This document shows positions 34,556 to 43,521 of a DNA stretch of 64,000 nt, one piece after another. The translations under genes and the position numbers were made by a program. The notes below the pieces were generated by a model. That model saw only the letters and a list, made by a program, of their open reading frames with translations. It was not told where the DNA came from and made no database searches. The stretch's first letter is position 1. Each line of letters opens with the position of its first letter. The DNA comes from Chitinophagales bacterium (lineage in GTDB: Bacteria; Bacteroidota; Bacteroidia; Chitinophagales; LD1). The stretch covers positions 190,705 to 254,704 of the forward strand of contig JAHCHW010000006.1 in assembly GCA_026129525.1 (NCBI GenBank), in the 5' to 3' direction.

Positions 34556-35812
34556 TTAGGTTTTTACAGAGTTTGGTTGGTTTGGTATGGTAATAGTAAA
34601 AGTAGTGCCGTTATTGATTTCGCTTTGCAACTCAATTTTGCCGTTTAGCAGTTCAATATATTTGGAAACAATGTGCAGCCCAAGCCCGGTGCCTTGAATA
34701 TTTTGCGCGTTGCGTGCCCTGAAAAAGCGTTCGAAAAGGTGTTGCTTGTCCTCTTCCGAAATACCGATTCCGCTGTCTTTCACTATAAGGGTTAAGTTAT
34801 TTCCATTGTTGCTGCACGAAATGTTTATGTCGGATTTTTCGGGAGAAAACTTTATGGCGTTCGACACCAGATTAAGCAAAATATTTCGCAACAGCCGCTT
34901 ATCGGTTACTACTTCATCGCCTCCTGTATGATGCAAGAGAATTTTTTGTTCCGCCTTTGCCAGCCCTTGTATTTCGTTTACAAAATCATGCATAAATTCT
35001 TTACAGGCAAAGGGCTGCGGGTTTGCTTTTATTAAGCCTTCTTCCAGTTTGCCTAATGAGAGCAAATCTTCCAGTAAATCGCTAAGGCTTTTTACGCTTT
35101 CCTTAATGCGCTGTATGTGACGTTCGCGTTTTTCTTGATCTTCTTCTTTAGTGTATTTGGCAAGTAGCGAAGCGGAAGACAATACAGCCGCCAATGGTGT
35201 GCGAAACTCGTGCGATACGGTGGAGACAAAACGCGACTTTAAATCGCTCAACTCTTTTTCCTTTTCAAGTGCATGTTCCAAATCGGCTTTTGAGCGCTCT
35301 AACTGCGCCAAGGTTTCGCGCAGCATCATAGTGCGGTCTTCCACTTTTTGTTCCAAGCCAATATTCAGTTTCCGTATTTCATCGCTAACGCGCTGTAGTT
35401 CTTCGCGCTGCATGCGTTGAATTTCTTCGTTGTGTTTGCGAACGGTAATGTCAATGATAAATGCAATCACAAACACCTCACCGTTCATAGTGTAGTGGCT
35501 AAGGCTTACTTCTACCGGAAAAACAGAGCCATCCTTTCGTTTGGCATATAAATCTCTTCCGGCACCCATAGAACGGTTTACCGGATTTTTGTGGAACGCA
35601 TCGCGGTGCTGCACATGCTTTTCGCGTACATTATCCGGCAGCAAAATTTCAATTGGCTGCCCAATCATTTCCTGCTGTGTAAATCCGAACATTTTTTCGG
35701 CAAAGGGGTTTGCCAACACAATTTCGCCTGCACGGTTAGCCAGAATAATTCCTTCGGTGGCATACGCAAACAGCGAAGCCAGCATTACATCGTTATTGTG
35801 TTCAGCGGTCAT
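34556..35812 (-). CDS. Cytoplasmic PAS-domain histidine kinase
   Basis: 418 residues with no membrane helix. A PAS domain (about 8-130; 'YATEGIILANRAGEIVLAN', 'FGFTQQEMIGQPIEILLP') is followed by a coiled coil (about 135-200), then the H box 'VSTVSHEFRTPLAAVL', N box 'LVSNAIKFSP', and 'GTGLGLHIVSKYIE'. FixL-like PAS proteins may bind heme or a redox cofactor, but the sensing residue is not certain here. It overlaps the upstream MBL gene by four bases and precedes the REC-Crp regulator. Confidence 0.92.
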   Translation of the reverse strand: MTAEHNNDVMLASLFAYATEGIILANRAGEIVLANPFAEKMFGFTQQEMIGQPIEILLPDNVREKHVQHRDAFHKNPVNRSMGAGRDLYAKRKDGSVFPVEVSLSHYTMNGEVFVIAFIIDITVRKHNEEIQRMQREELQRVSDEIRKLNIGLEQKVEDRTMMLRETLAQLERSKADLEHALEKEKELSDLKSRFVSTVSHEFRTPLAAVLSSASLLAKYTKEEDQEKRERHIQRIKESVKSLSDLLEDLLSLGKLEEGLIKANPQPFACKEFMHDFVNEIQGLAKAEQKILLHHTGGDEVVTDKRLLRNILLNLVSNAIKFSPEKSDINISCSNNGNNLTLIVKDSGIGISEEDKQHLFERFFRARNAQNIQGTGLGLHIVSKYIELLNGKIELQSEINNGTTFTITIPNQPNSVKT

Positions 35813-37215
35813 GCTATCAATTCAATTATTTGATGCCTTCCGGGAATTTCTACCTGCGGAAAACCTTTTCGTAACAGTTTGCTTTTAAAAGTAAGTTGAG
35901 TATCGTACTCGCCATGCACCAAAAATAGTTGTTTAACTAAAGCGGGCTGTTGGCAGGCAATAAACTGGCACAGGTCTTCGTAATCGCCATGAGCACTCAT
36001 GCTACGCATACTCTGAATTTCGGCTTTCACCTGAAACGGCTCGCCAAACAAAGTTACCTCGCGGTAATTACGCATCAACTTTCCGCCCAACGAATTCGGC
36101 TCGCAGTACCCTACAAAAAGGATGGTATTTCGCGGGTCGCTTATGGCATGTTTAATATGATGCTTTACCCGCCCGGCATCAGCCATACCCGATGCCGATA
36201 TAATTACACAAGGTCCTTTGCGCGCATTGAGTGCTTTCGAGTCAACTGCATCAGTAATGTAGTGTAGGCGTTTAAACTCAAAAGGCTCTTTATCTATCCG
36301 CAAAAACTCCTTGAAACGTTCGTTAAGTTCCTGTTGGTGTTGTTTCATAATTCCTGTCGCTTCTACCGAAAGGGGAGAATCAACAAAAAAATCAATTGGC
36401 GGCAGCGACTTTGAAACATCTAACCTGTTGAGCGCATAAATCAACTCCTGTGTTCTGCCAACACTAAAGGCGGGAATAATGAGCCTGCCTTTTTTCTCTA
36501 CACAGGTATGTGTTATACAATCCAAAAGTTTTTGGTCTTTAATAGAAATGTCCTCGTGTAAACTGTCGCCATAGGTTGACTCAAGGATTAGATAATCTGC
36601 CTGCGGGAAAGTTTCGGGAGCGCGCAACAACTCATCGTTGTAACGTCCCACATCACCACTAAAGGTGAGCGTTTTTGTTCCGTTATCGGTTTGTATTTTC
36701 AGATGTACAGCCGCACTACCAATAATATGTCCTACATCAGTAAAATGAAACGATACTCCTTCCTTTAAAACTACTTCTTGCCCGTAACCAACTTCTATAA
36801 ATTCTTTAAGCGCACGGTTTACATCGGCTTCATCGTATAATCCTTTAATGGGCGGTTCTCCGCGCTTTAAACGCTTCTTATTGTGGTAGTACACATCCTG
36901 CTCCTGAATTCTTGCCGAATCTAAAAGCAGAATGCGGGCGAGGTCGTAAGTAGCAGGAGTGCAATACACTTTGCCGGCATAGCCATCGGCAATCAGTTTT
37001 GGAATTAAACCGCAGTGGTCAACATGTGCATGGGAAAGAATAAGAAAATCTATTTCACGCGGCTCAAACCCCCAGTCTCGGTTCAGTTCATCGGCTTCTT
37101 TGGGGTTGCCCTGAAACATGCCGCAATCCAGCAGAATTTTTGTTCCGTCAGCCAGTTGAAGCAAATGTTTGCTGCCTGTTACCGTTCGTGTAGCCCCGTG
37201 AAAGGATAAAGTCAT
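35809..37215 (-). CDS. MBL-fold/beta-CASP hydrolase, RNase-like
   Basis: 468 residues. The metal motif is 'LSHAHVDHCGLIP' with ligands H62, H64, D66 and H67; further ligands lie in 'VGHIIGSAAVHL' and 'FSGDVGRYNDELL'. A beta-CASP domain ('IPAFSVGRTQEL') and the RNA-specificity tail ('MSAHGDYEDLCQFI', 'LVHGEY') match the archaeal/bacterial CPSF-like RNase group. It would cleave RNA in the cytoplasm. It is first in the operon with the histidine kinase, REC-Crp regulator and sterol reductase (4-bp overlap with the kinase). Confidence 0.9.
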   Translation of the reverse strand: MTLSFHGATRTVTGSKHLLQLADGTKILLDCGMFQGNPKEADELNRDWGFEPREIDFLILSHAHVDHCGLIPKLIADGYAGKVYCTPATYDLARILLLDSARIQEQDVYYHNKKRLKRGEPPIKGLYDEADVNRALKEFIEVGYGQEVVLKEGVSFHFTDVGHIIGSAAVHLKIQTDNGTKTLTFSGDVGRYNDELLRAPETFPQADYLILESTYGDSLHEDISIKDQKLLDCITHTCVEKKGRLIIPAFSVGRTQELIYALNRLDVSKSLPPIDFFVDSPLSVEATGIMKQHQQELNERFKEFLRIDKEPFEFKRLHYITDAVDSKALNARKGPCVIISASGMADAGRVKHHIKHAISDPRNTILFVGYCEPNSLGGKLMRNYREVTLFGEPFQVKAEIQSMRSMSAHGDYEDLCQFIACQQPALVKQLFLVHGEYDTQLTFKSKLLRKGFPQVEIPGRHQIIELIA

Positions 37216-37391
37216 GTTTTACGCTGAAGGTTACTGCGCCAAAGTAAACAATCTGTAAACTGATTGTATAAACAATAAGGAGTTATGTATGATTTTTCAA
37301 GTGTAATTCAATTGATTTAGTCTGCAAATCCTTTACAGGTATTTGTGTCCTCCATCTTTTACATCATTTTATATCCGCTCCCCGCAATTTC

Positions 37392-37399
37392 TATCTTTG
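37392..37399 (+). promoter_or_regulatory. -7 promoter element of guaA, leaderless spacing
   Basis: TATCTTTG ends 4 bases before the guaA ATG. TTTT at 37367-37370 is a weak -33 at 21-base spacing. The predicted start site falls at or next to the ATG. Confidence 0.5.
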
Positions 37400-37403
37400 C
37401 CCC

Positions 37404-38945
37404 ATGCTCGAAAAAATTCTGATTATTGATTTTGGTTCGCAGTACACCCAGTTAATTGCCCGCAGAGTGCGCGAAAGCGAAGTGTATTGCGAAATTGTGC
37501 CTTACAACCATTTACCGGAACTCACTCCAGAGATTAAAGGGATTATCCTTTCCGGCTCACCGGCTTCGGTGCGCGATAAAAATGCACCGCAGGTTGACAT
37601 TGAAAAATTGGTGGCTTTTGCACCGGTGTTGGGCGTTTGCTACGGAGCGCAGTTGCTTGCCCTGCACTACGGTGGCGAAGTAGAAAAAAGCAATGTGCGC
37701 GAATACGGACGCGCCAATCTGCAAATAAAAAAGCAGGACGACTTATTGCTGAGCAACATAGCCGACAACAGCCAGGTTTGGATGAGCCATGGCGATACCA
37801 TTAAAAGCATAGGCACAAAATTTGAGTTGATTGCCAGTTCCGATTCGCTGGAAATGGCTGCTTTCCGCTCTTCGAACGGCTGCTTCCCGCACAAGGTATA
37901 TGCTTTGCAGTTCCACCCAGAAGTGTATCACTCATCCGAAGGGCATAAAATACTCAACAACTTCTTGTTCACGGTTTGCGGGTGCTCGCACAACTGGACT
38001 CCGGGCTCATTTGTGGAATCAACTATTAAAAGCCTTCGTCAGCAAATTGGCAACGAAAAAGTAATTCTGGGCTTAAGCGGAGGGGTTGATTCATCGGTAG
38101 CCGCATTGCTGTTGGAAGAAGCTATTGGCGACAATCTGCTTTGTATTTTTGTTGACAACGGTTTGCTTCGGAAAGATGAATTTGAAGTAGTGCTGGAGAA
38201 ATACAAGGAAATGGGCTTGAATGTGCAGGGAGTCCGCGCGGGCAAGCGCTTTTTGCACGAATTACACGGAGTGAGCGACCCTGAGCAAAAACGAAAAATA
38301 ATAGGCAGAGTATTTATTGAAGTATTTGAGCACGAAGCCAACAACCACCCCGAAGTAAAATGGCTGGCACAAGGAACTATTTACCCTGATGTTATCGAGT
38401 CGGTATCAGTAAAAGGGCCATCGGCTACCATAAAATCGCACCACAACGTTGGCGGCTTGCCCGATATTCTTAAACTTAAAATTGTTGAGCCGCTTCGCAA
38501 TCTGTTTAAAGATGAAGTGCGTAAAGCAGGCAAAGAACTTGGCTTGGTTCCCGAAATTCTTTATCGCCATCCGTTCCCGGGACCCGGACTGGCGGTGCGT
38601 ATTATTGGCGATGTAACAGCCGAGAAAGTTCGCATACTACAGGAAGCCGACCACATTTATATTGAAAACCTGAAGAAATTCAACCTGTATAACGAGGTAT
38701 GGCAGGCAGGCGCTATTTTAACCGGAACCCGCAGTGTGGGTGTTATGGGCGATGAGCGCACGTATGAAAACGTTGTGGCGCTGCGTGCAGTTAACTCTAC
38801 TGATGGTATGACAGCAGACTGGAGCCACTTACCGTACGACTTTCTTGCTAAAACTTCTAATGAAATCATAAACAGTGTGAAAGGCGTTAACCGTGTGGTG
38901 TACGATATCTCCTCTAAGCCGCCTGCTACCATTGAATGGGAATAG
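37404..38945 (+). CDS. guaA: GMP synthase (glutamine-hydrolysing)
   Basis: Converts XMP to GMP using glutamine and ATP. 513 residues. N-terminal glutamine amidotransferase with the Cys nucleophile in '[10 protein letters not shown]' and His in 'QFHPEVYHS'; then the ATP-pyrophosphatase P-loop '[15 protein letters not shown]'; then the dimer domain with '[13 protein letters not shown]' and the canonical C-terminus 'PPATIEWE'. It is divergent from the MBL gene and seems to have a leaderless promoter. Confidence 0.98.
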   Translation: MLEKILIIDFGSQYTQLIARRVRESEVYCEIVPYNHLPELTPEIKGIILSGSPASVRDKNAPQVDIEKLVAFAPVLGVCYGAQLLALHYGGEVEKSNVREYGRANLQIKKQDDLLLSNIADNSQVWMSHGDTIKSIGTKFELIASSDSLEMAAFRSSNGCFPHKVYALQFHPEVYHSSEGHKILNNFLFTVCGCSHNWTPGSFVESTIKSLRQQIGNEKVILGLSGGVDSSVAALLLEEAIGDNLLCIFVDNGLLRKDEFEVVLEKYKEMGLNVQGVRAGKRFLHELHGVSDPEQKRKIIGRVFIEVFEHEANNHPEVKWLAQGTIYPDVIESVSVKGPSATIKSHHNVGGLPDILKLKIVEPLRNLFKDEVRKAGKELGLVPEILYRHPFPGPGLAVRIIGDVTAEKVRILQEADHIYIENLKKFNLYNEVWQAGAILTGTRSVGVMGDERTYENVVALRAVNSTDGMTADWSHLPYDFLAKTSNEIINSVKGVNRVVYDISSKPPATIEWE

Positions 38946-38978
38946 TTTTTGAAGATTGACTATTCTTGTATTTACCCG

Positions 38979-40181
38979 ATGAAAAGATTTGCTTTTGCTT
39001 TTCTGCTTATAGTTTGTTCTGCTTCTGCAAAATCGCAGTCTGATTTGGAACAGAACATCAACATTGGTTTAATGTTGCCTTTCCAAACACAGAGTTCGCT
39101 GCGCGATATTGAAGATTTTTTCAACGCTCCCGATTATTTTACTGCCAGCCGCATAAGCCTTAACAGCTACAGCGAAGAAGCGCTTGATTTTTACGAAGGA
39201 ACACGGTTAGCGTTAAACAAGAATGAAGAAAAGTTACACATTAACTTACACCTTTACGATTGCTGGAACAACGATTCGGTAACCGAAGCATGGTTAGCCA
39301 AACCCGAATTACGAGAATTGGACATTCTGATTGGACCGTCCTCAACCGCCAATGCGCGCATTGTAGCGGAATTTTGCCGTAAAAACAAAATACTCAACGT
39401 TCAGCCGTTTACCCCCTCCAAAAGTTTAACCGCAGGCAATCCGTATCACATCAAGTTAACTTCTACAATTGATTCGCATGTGGACAATATGTTTTTATCG
39501 GTACTTGATACTTTTTCGGGCGATAACATAATTATTTATTCACCTGAAAGCGATGCATCGTTGAGTGCCGCCAAGCGTTTTGACTCGCTGTTTAACGACT
39601 TCAATAAAACTTCTTCGGCAAAGTTCACGGTCAACTACCTCACTACAAAAAAACTGACCGCGGAAAAGCGTAGCGTGAGCAGCTATCTTGCACCGAAGAA
39701 AAGAAATGTATTACTGATTACATCGTTCGAAGGCTCGTTTGTAAACAGTACACTCCGGTTGTTGATGGATGAGAAGAAGCACACGGATATAGTTGTGTAC
39801 GGAATGCCTACATGGCTTAACAGCGAAGTGCTTCGTTTAGATTACGTAAATAGTTTTAACACACGTATAACGGCTCCATTTTATGCCGATACGACAAAGA
39901 GCCGCACAGCTGCGTTTGTTTCCGATTACCAAACCACTTACGCCAAACAACCAACCGAAATGAGTTACATGGGGTACGATGTAATGAATTTTCTGTTGTA
40001 TGCTTTATCAACCTACGGAAAAAACTTTACCGAAGATGTAACCGGTGAGCGCTACACCGGCACGGGTTACAAGTTTGATATTGTGCGGGTTACCGACTCA
40101 AACGGAAACATCAATTACTACGAAAATCGCCATGTAAATGTATTTCGCATTGCCGACTACCGCATGGAAAGGATTTGGTAA
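38979..40181 (+). CDS. Periplasmic-binding-protein-like (type 1) secreted protein
   Basis: The start at 38979 gives the signal peptide MKRFAFAFLLIVCSASAKSQ, 400 residues. 'NINIGLMLPFQTQ', 'ALDFYEGTRLAL', 'DILIGPSSTANARIVAEFC' and 'EMSYMGYDVMNFLLYAL' match the amino-acid-binding (Peripla_BP_6) fold found in ABC transporters and LysM/peptidoglycan-linked proteins of Bacteroidota. No ABC permease genes are adjacent, so it may be a sensor or envelope protein rather than a transport partner. It starts 33 bp after guaA. Confidence 0.82.
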   Translation: MKRFAFAFLLIVCSASAKSQSDLEQNINIGLMLPFQTQSSLRDIEDFFNAPDYFTASRISLNSYSEEALDFYEGTRLALNKNEEKLHINLHLYDCWNNDSVTEAWLAKPELRELDILIGPSSTANARIVAEFCRKNKILNVQPFTPSKSLTAGNPYHIKLTSTIDSHVDNMFLSVLDTFSGDNIIIYSPESDASLSAAKRFDSLFNDFNKTSSAKFTVNYLTTKKLTAEKRSVSSYLAPKKRNVLLITSFEGSFVNSTLRLLMDEKKHTDIVVYGMPTWLNSEVLRLDYVNSFNTRITAPFYADTTKSRTAAFVSDYQTTYAKQPTEMSYMGYDVMNFLLYALSTYGKNFTEDVTGERYTGTGYKFDIVRVTDSNGNINYYENRHVNVFRIADYRMERIW

Positions 40182-40190
40182 TTTTCTTTC

Positions 40191-40700
40191 GTGAAAACCT
40201 ACCCCTTTGTTGTTGTTACGCAAGAAATGCTCGATGAAGCACAACGGCTTATTCCGTCCACAAAAGTTAACCGCACCATAGCCAGTAAAATTGATACGCT
40301 GTGTGGGCACTTGGGCGAGTTTGTATTTGCTGCCTATATGTTTGGCGACTGGCAGCAACATAAAGTAGGCAAGAACAAAGGTGAAACTGATTTTGGAGCG
40401 TATGAAATTAAAACCTCGGCTTTCCCGTTCAGCGAAAAACTGCACCTGTTAGTGCGCGAAGACTATGCACAAAAACGCAAGCCTGCTTACTATGTGCAAA
40501 TAGTAATTGATGTAAAAGATGCTAAAGCGGAAACTATTGCCGCTGGCACTTGTGCCTACCTTTGCGGTTATGCCACTGCCCGGCAAGTGGACGAAGCTCC
40601 CTTGAAAGATTTTGGAAGTAAACTGCAAAAAGATGGCGGGTATCGGTGTCATTATATTTCCCTAAAAGATTTGAAGCCGTTGAATGAATTGAAAGGGTAA
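40191..40700 (+). CDS. Possible stand-alone PD-(D/E)XK nuclease-fold protein
   Basis: 169 residues from a GTG 9 bp after the previous gene. The order of residues fits the restriction-endonuclease-like fold: Glu43 in 'CGHLGEFVFAAYM' (helix), Asp67 in 'KGETDFGAYEIKTS', and E72-x-K74 in the same segment, followed by a strand 'AYYVQIVIDVK'. There is no specificity domain, methylase or toxin partner nearby. It could be a DNA-repair or housekeeping endonuclease, or an inactive relative. I do not recognise a named family. Confidence 0.55.
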   Translation: MKTYPFVVVTQEMLDEAQRLIPSTKVNRTIASKIDTLCGHLGEFVFAAYMFGDWQQHKVGKNKGETDFGAYEIKTSAFPFSEKLHLLVREDYAQKRKPAYYVQIVIDVKDAKAETIAAGTCAYLCGYATARQVDEAPLKDFGSKLQKDGGYRCHYISLKDLKPLNELKG

Positions 40701-40735
40701 CGCTATTGAGCCTTTGGGGTATGGGCAGTGTCTTT

Positions 40736-40746
40736 GTGCCAGGCAC
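40736..40746. repeat. Short palindrome, possible REP-like element
   Basis: GTGCCAGGCAC is an 11-base perfect palindrome inside CAGTGTCTTTGTGCCAGGCACCTC, just upstream of the OstA-like gene. One copy is seen in the window, so a repeat family is only a guess. Confidence 0.25.
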
Positions 40747-40781
40747 CTCTACATGCCACAGTTTTTATCATTTTTGTGCAC

Positions 40782-42293
40782 GTGCGTTTTTTAGTTCATT
40801 TTCTTTTTTCTTTTTTTCTGCTGTTTTGCTTTACGCCCATTTTGTCCTTTACCCAGGAAAAAAAGGAAGTAGAGATAATAAATGCCGATTACCTGAAATT
40901 TCAGGAAGTAAACGGAAAAAAGTTTACCCGCCTGGTGGGCAATGTTCAATTGAAACAGGAGGGGGTTTACATGTGGTGCGACAGTGCAACACTCGACAAA
41001 GAAACCAATTCGGTTGACGCATGGGGGCACATCCATATACAACAGGATACCGTACATGCTTACTCAAACATTCTGCACCACGATGGCAACCGGAAGTTTT
41101 CTACCCTTACGGGCAATGCCCGCATTACCGATTCGAGAATGATTTTGTACACCAACCAACTCTTTTACGACATTAAAAACAAAACTGCTTTTTACTTAGA
41201 CAGCGGCAGAGTGGTGAAAGACTCTACCCTTATTACCAGCCGCAAAGGCTACTACTACAACAATACAGGCGATGTGTACTTCAACAAAGAAGTAAACATT
41301 ACCGACCCAAACTATACACTTACTTCCGATACACTGCGGTACTCAGTGCAAACAAAAATTTCTACGTTTTACGGTAACACAGAAATTGTTAACAAGGAAA
41401 GCCGTATTTACTGTAACAATGGCTGGTTCGACAGCGAAAAAGACATTTCCTCCTTCGGCAAAAACACTGTGGTCATCAACAGTCCGCAGCGGATTGATGC
41501 CGACAGTATTTATTACGAGCGTTTCCGTGGATTCGGAAAGGCAGTGTCGCACTTTATATGGAGCGATACCAGCATGGGCACCGAAATACACGGCAACTAC
41601 GGAGAGTTTTACGATGAACAGCAATACATAGTAGCAACGCAAAAGCCATTGCTCATTTACAAAATGGAGAAAGATTCGTTGTTTCTTACAGCCGATACCT
41701 TAAAGTCGCACAACAAATCGGCAGCCGACAGCACCAAAGTTTTTTATGCTTACCATAAGGTGCGAATGTATATGAAAGAGATGCAGGGCGTTTGTGATTC
41801 GCTTTTTTATTCGTTCGAAGATTCAACGTTCCGCATGTTTTATAAACCAGTGTTGTGGAGCAGCGATATTCAAATGAGTGGCGATACCATTTATTTACTC
41901 ACTAAAGAGAAAAGAGCAGAAAAACTGAGTATTTACAACGCAGGATTTATTATTTCTCCGGCAGGCAAAAAATATTTTGATCAGGTAAAAGGCGTAAATA
42001 TTTTCGGCTATTTTACCAATAACGAGTTAAGCCGTTTGGATGTGGAGGGCAATGCCGAAAGTCTGTATTTCGGGAAAGATGATAAGGACAAATACATCGG
42101 AAACAATAAGGCATTGAGCAGCACTATGATTATGCATTTTAAGGAGAAAAAAATCAGCCGCATTGTATTTGTAAAAAAGCCCGAAGCAGTTTTTACTCCA
42201 CTTAAAATGCTTACGCCTGAAATGATGCAACTGAAAGATTTTAATTGGCAAATTGACCGCAAACCCAAAAGCCGCGAAGAGTTGATGCAATAG
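40782..42293 (+). CDS. OstA/LptA-like lipopolysaccharide-assembly protein
   Basis: The frame opens at a GTG at 40728, but GTG 40782 begins the signal peptide (MRFLVHFLFSFFLLFCFTPI), giving 503 residues. The mature part is a long run of beta-taco repeats ('VGNVQLKQEGVYMWCDSATL', 'LTGNARITDSRMILYTNQLF', 'FYGNTEIVNKESRIYCNNGW') typical of LptA/LptD-N/OstA. It probably bridges the periplasm to pass lipopolysaccharide to the outer membrane. It is about 2.5 times longer than Escherichia coli LptA, as in other Bacteroidota OstA-like proteins. Confidence 0.85.
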   Translation: MRFLVHFLFSFFLLFCFTPILSFTQEKKEVEIINADYLKFQEVNGKKFTRLVGNVQLKQEGVYMWCDSATLDKETNSVDAWGHIHIQQDTVHAYSNILHHDGNRKFSTLTGNARITDSRMILYTNQLFYDIKNKTAFYLDSGRVVKDSTLITSRKGYYYNNTGDVYFNKEVNITDPNYTLTSDTLRYSVQTKISTFYGNTEIVNKESRIYCNNGWFDSEKDISSFGKNTVVINSPQRIDADSIYYERFRGFGKAVSHFIWSDTSMGTEIHGNYGEFYDEQQYIVATQKPLLIYKMEKDSLFLTADTLKSHNKSAADSTKVFYAYHKVRMYMKEMQGVCDSLFYSFEDSTFRMFYKPVLWSSDIQMSGDTIYLLTKEKRAEKLSIYNAGFIISPAGKKYFDQVKGVNIFGYFTNNELSRLDVEGNAESLYFGKDDKDKYIGNNKALSSTMIMHFKEKKISRIVFVKKPEAVFTPLKMLTPEMMQLKDFNWQIDRKPKSREELMQ

Positions 42294-42294
42294 A

Positions 42295-42327
42295 AAAACA
42301 AAAGCCCCGAAACGGGGCTTTTGTTTT
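42295..42327. terminator. Strong bidirectional terminator
   Basis: A perfect 15-bp stem, AAAACAAAAGCCCCG and CGGGGCTTTTGTTTT, with loop AAA, between convergent genes. It supplies a U-rich end in both directions. Confidence 0.92.
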
Positions 42328-42344
42328 CTGTTATAGTATTGGAA

Positions 42345-42977
42345 TTAGTGCGAACCGAGATATTCGGCAATGCCTTCATGGTCGGCTTTTAAACCTTCTT
42401 TGCCCGATACCCAGTTAGCCGGGCAAACTTCGCCTTTCTCTTCGGTAAAAATCAGCGAATCAAGCATACGCAATGCTTCATCAACATTTCTGCCCAGCGG
42501 TAAATTATTTACCAACTGGTGCTGTACCACCCCTTGTTTGTCAATCAGGAAAAGGCCGCGGTAAGCAATCAGTTCAGCTGTTGCCTGCATTTGGTTATTG
42601 TCGTCAAAAAAGTATTCCCCGTTAAGCACATCGTAATTAGCTGAAATGGTTTTACTGGTATCGGCAACAATAGGATAAGTAACTCCTTTAATGCCGCCTT
42701 TTTTCTTTTCTAACTGCAACCAACCCCAGTGGCTTTGTTCGGTATCGGTAGAGCAGGCTACCACTGCACAGTTGCGGCTTTCAAATTCTGCTAATTTTTC
42801 CTGAAAGGCGTGTAACTCTGTAGGGCATACAAACGTGAAATCTTTCGGGTAAAAGAAAAACACCACATACTTTTTGCCTACATATTGCTCCAACGAATAA
42901 TCGTCCACAATTTCTCCGCCTTTTACAACAGCTTTTGCCTTAAACACAGGCGCTTTTTTTCCAACTAATACTCCCAT
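42345..42977 (-). CDS. 2-Cys peroxiredoxin (AhpC/Prx1 type)
   Basis: Reduces hydrogen peroxide and organic peroxides. 210 residues. The peroxidatic Cys51 lies in 'DFTFVCPTELHAF' and the resolving Cys185 in 'GEVCPANW'. An insertion of about 10-15 residues ('YFFDDNNQMQATAE') lies before the usual 'AYRGLFLIDK' strand, making it a little longer than most family members. No AhpF or thioredoxin gene is adjacent. Confidence 0.93.
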   Translation of the reverse strand: MGVLVGKKAPVFKAKAVVKGGEIVDDYSLEQYVGKKYVVFFFYPKDFTFVCPTELHAFQEKLAEFESRNCAVVACSTDTEQSHWGWLQLEKKKGGIKGVTYPIVADTSKTISANYDVLNGEYFFDDNNQMQATAELIAYRGLFLIDKQGVVQHQLVNNLPLGRNVDEALRMLDSLIFTEEKGEVCPANWVSGKEGLKADHEGIAEYLGSH

Positions 42978-43074
42978 ATTGTTTATTGTTTTTGTGATTG
43001 AATAAATGAGGTCGCAAACCTACACATTTTTTACATGGGGCGGTGCGGGTAATTGCTAAGAAAAGCAAAGAAAA

Positions 43075-43488
43075 TTATGATTCGTCCTCGTTAAACAGAT
43101 GCTCATTCTTCGGCTCCCAAAGTTCTATCTTGTTACCTTCGGCATCCATTATCCACCCAAATTTTCCGTAATCGTATTCTTCCACATTATCAAAAACCTG
43201 AACGCCTGCCTTTCGCAGTTCTTCCAAAGTTGTTTCCAGATTTTCTACCCTAAAATTCAACATTGCCTGTTTGGTGCTTGGTGCAAAATAGTTGGAATCC
43301 TCTTTAAAGAAGCTGAAGGTAGTAGAGCCTGCAGGTGTATCATTTTTATTCGCACTCCAATTGAACACCATGTAAGCATTTTTGCCGAAAGTCGTTCCAA
43401 GGTGTTTATCGTACCAAGCGCAAAGCTCTTTCGGGTTGTTGGCTTTAATAAAAACACCGCCAATGCCGGTTACTTTTTTGTTGCTCAT
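43075..43488 (-). CDS. VOC-family (glyoxalase/bleomycin-resistance-like) protein
   Basis: 137 residues forming a single vicinal-oxygen-chelate unit: 'GIGGVFIKANNPKELCAWY', 'FRVENLETTLEELRKAGVQV' and 'DAEGNKIELWEP'. The metal-ligand positions are E/H-like near the second and last strands ('WIMDAEGNKIELWEP'). The family ranges from metal-dependent lyases to resistance proteins, so the reaction cannot be specified. It lies 33 bp after the saccharopine dehydrogenase gene. Confidence 0.8.
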   Translation of the reverse strand: MSNKKVTGIGGVFIKANNPKELCAWYDKHLGTTFGKNAYMVFNWSANKNDTPAGSTTFSFFKEDSNYFAPSTKQAMLNFRVENLETTLEELRKAGVQVFDNVEEYDYGKFGWIMDAEGNKIELWEPKNEHLFNEDES

Positions 43489-43521
43489 AACATAACTTTA
43501 GTGTGTCAAAAAAACCTTTAA

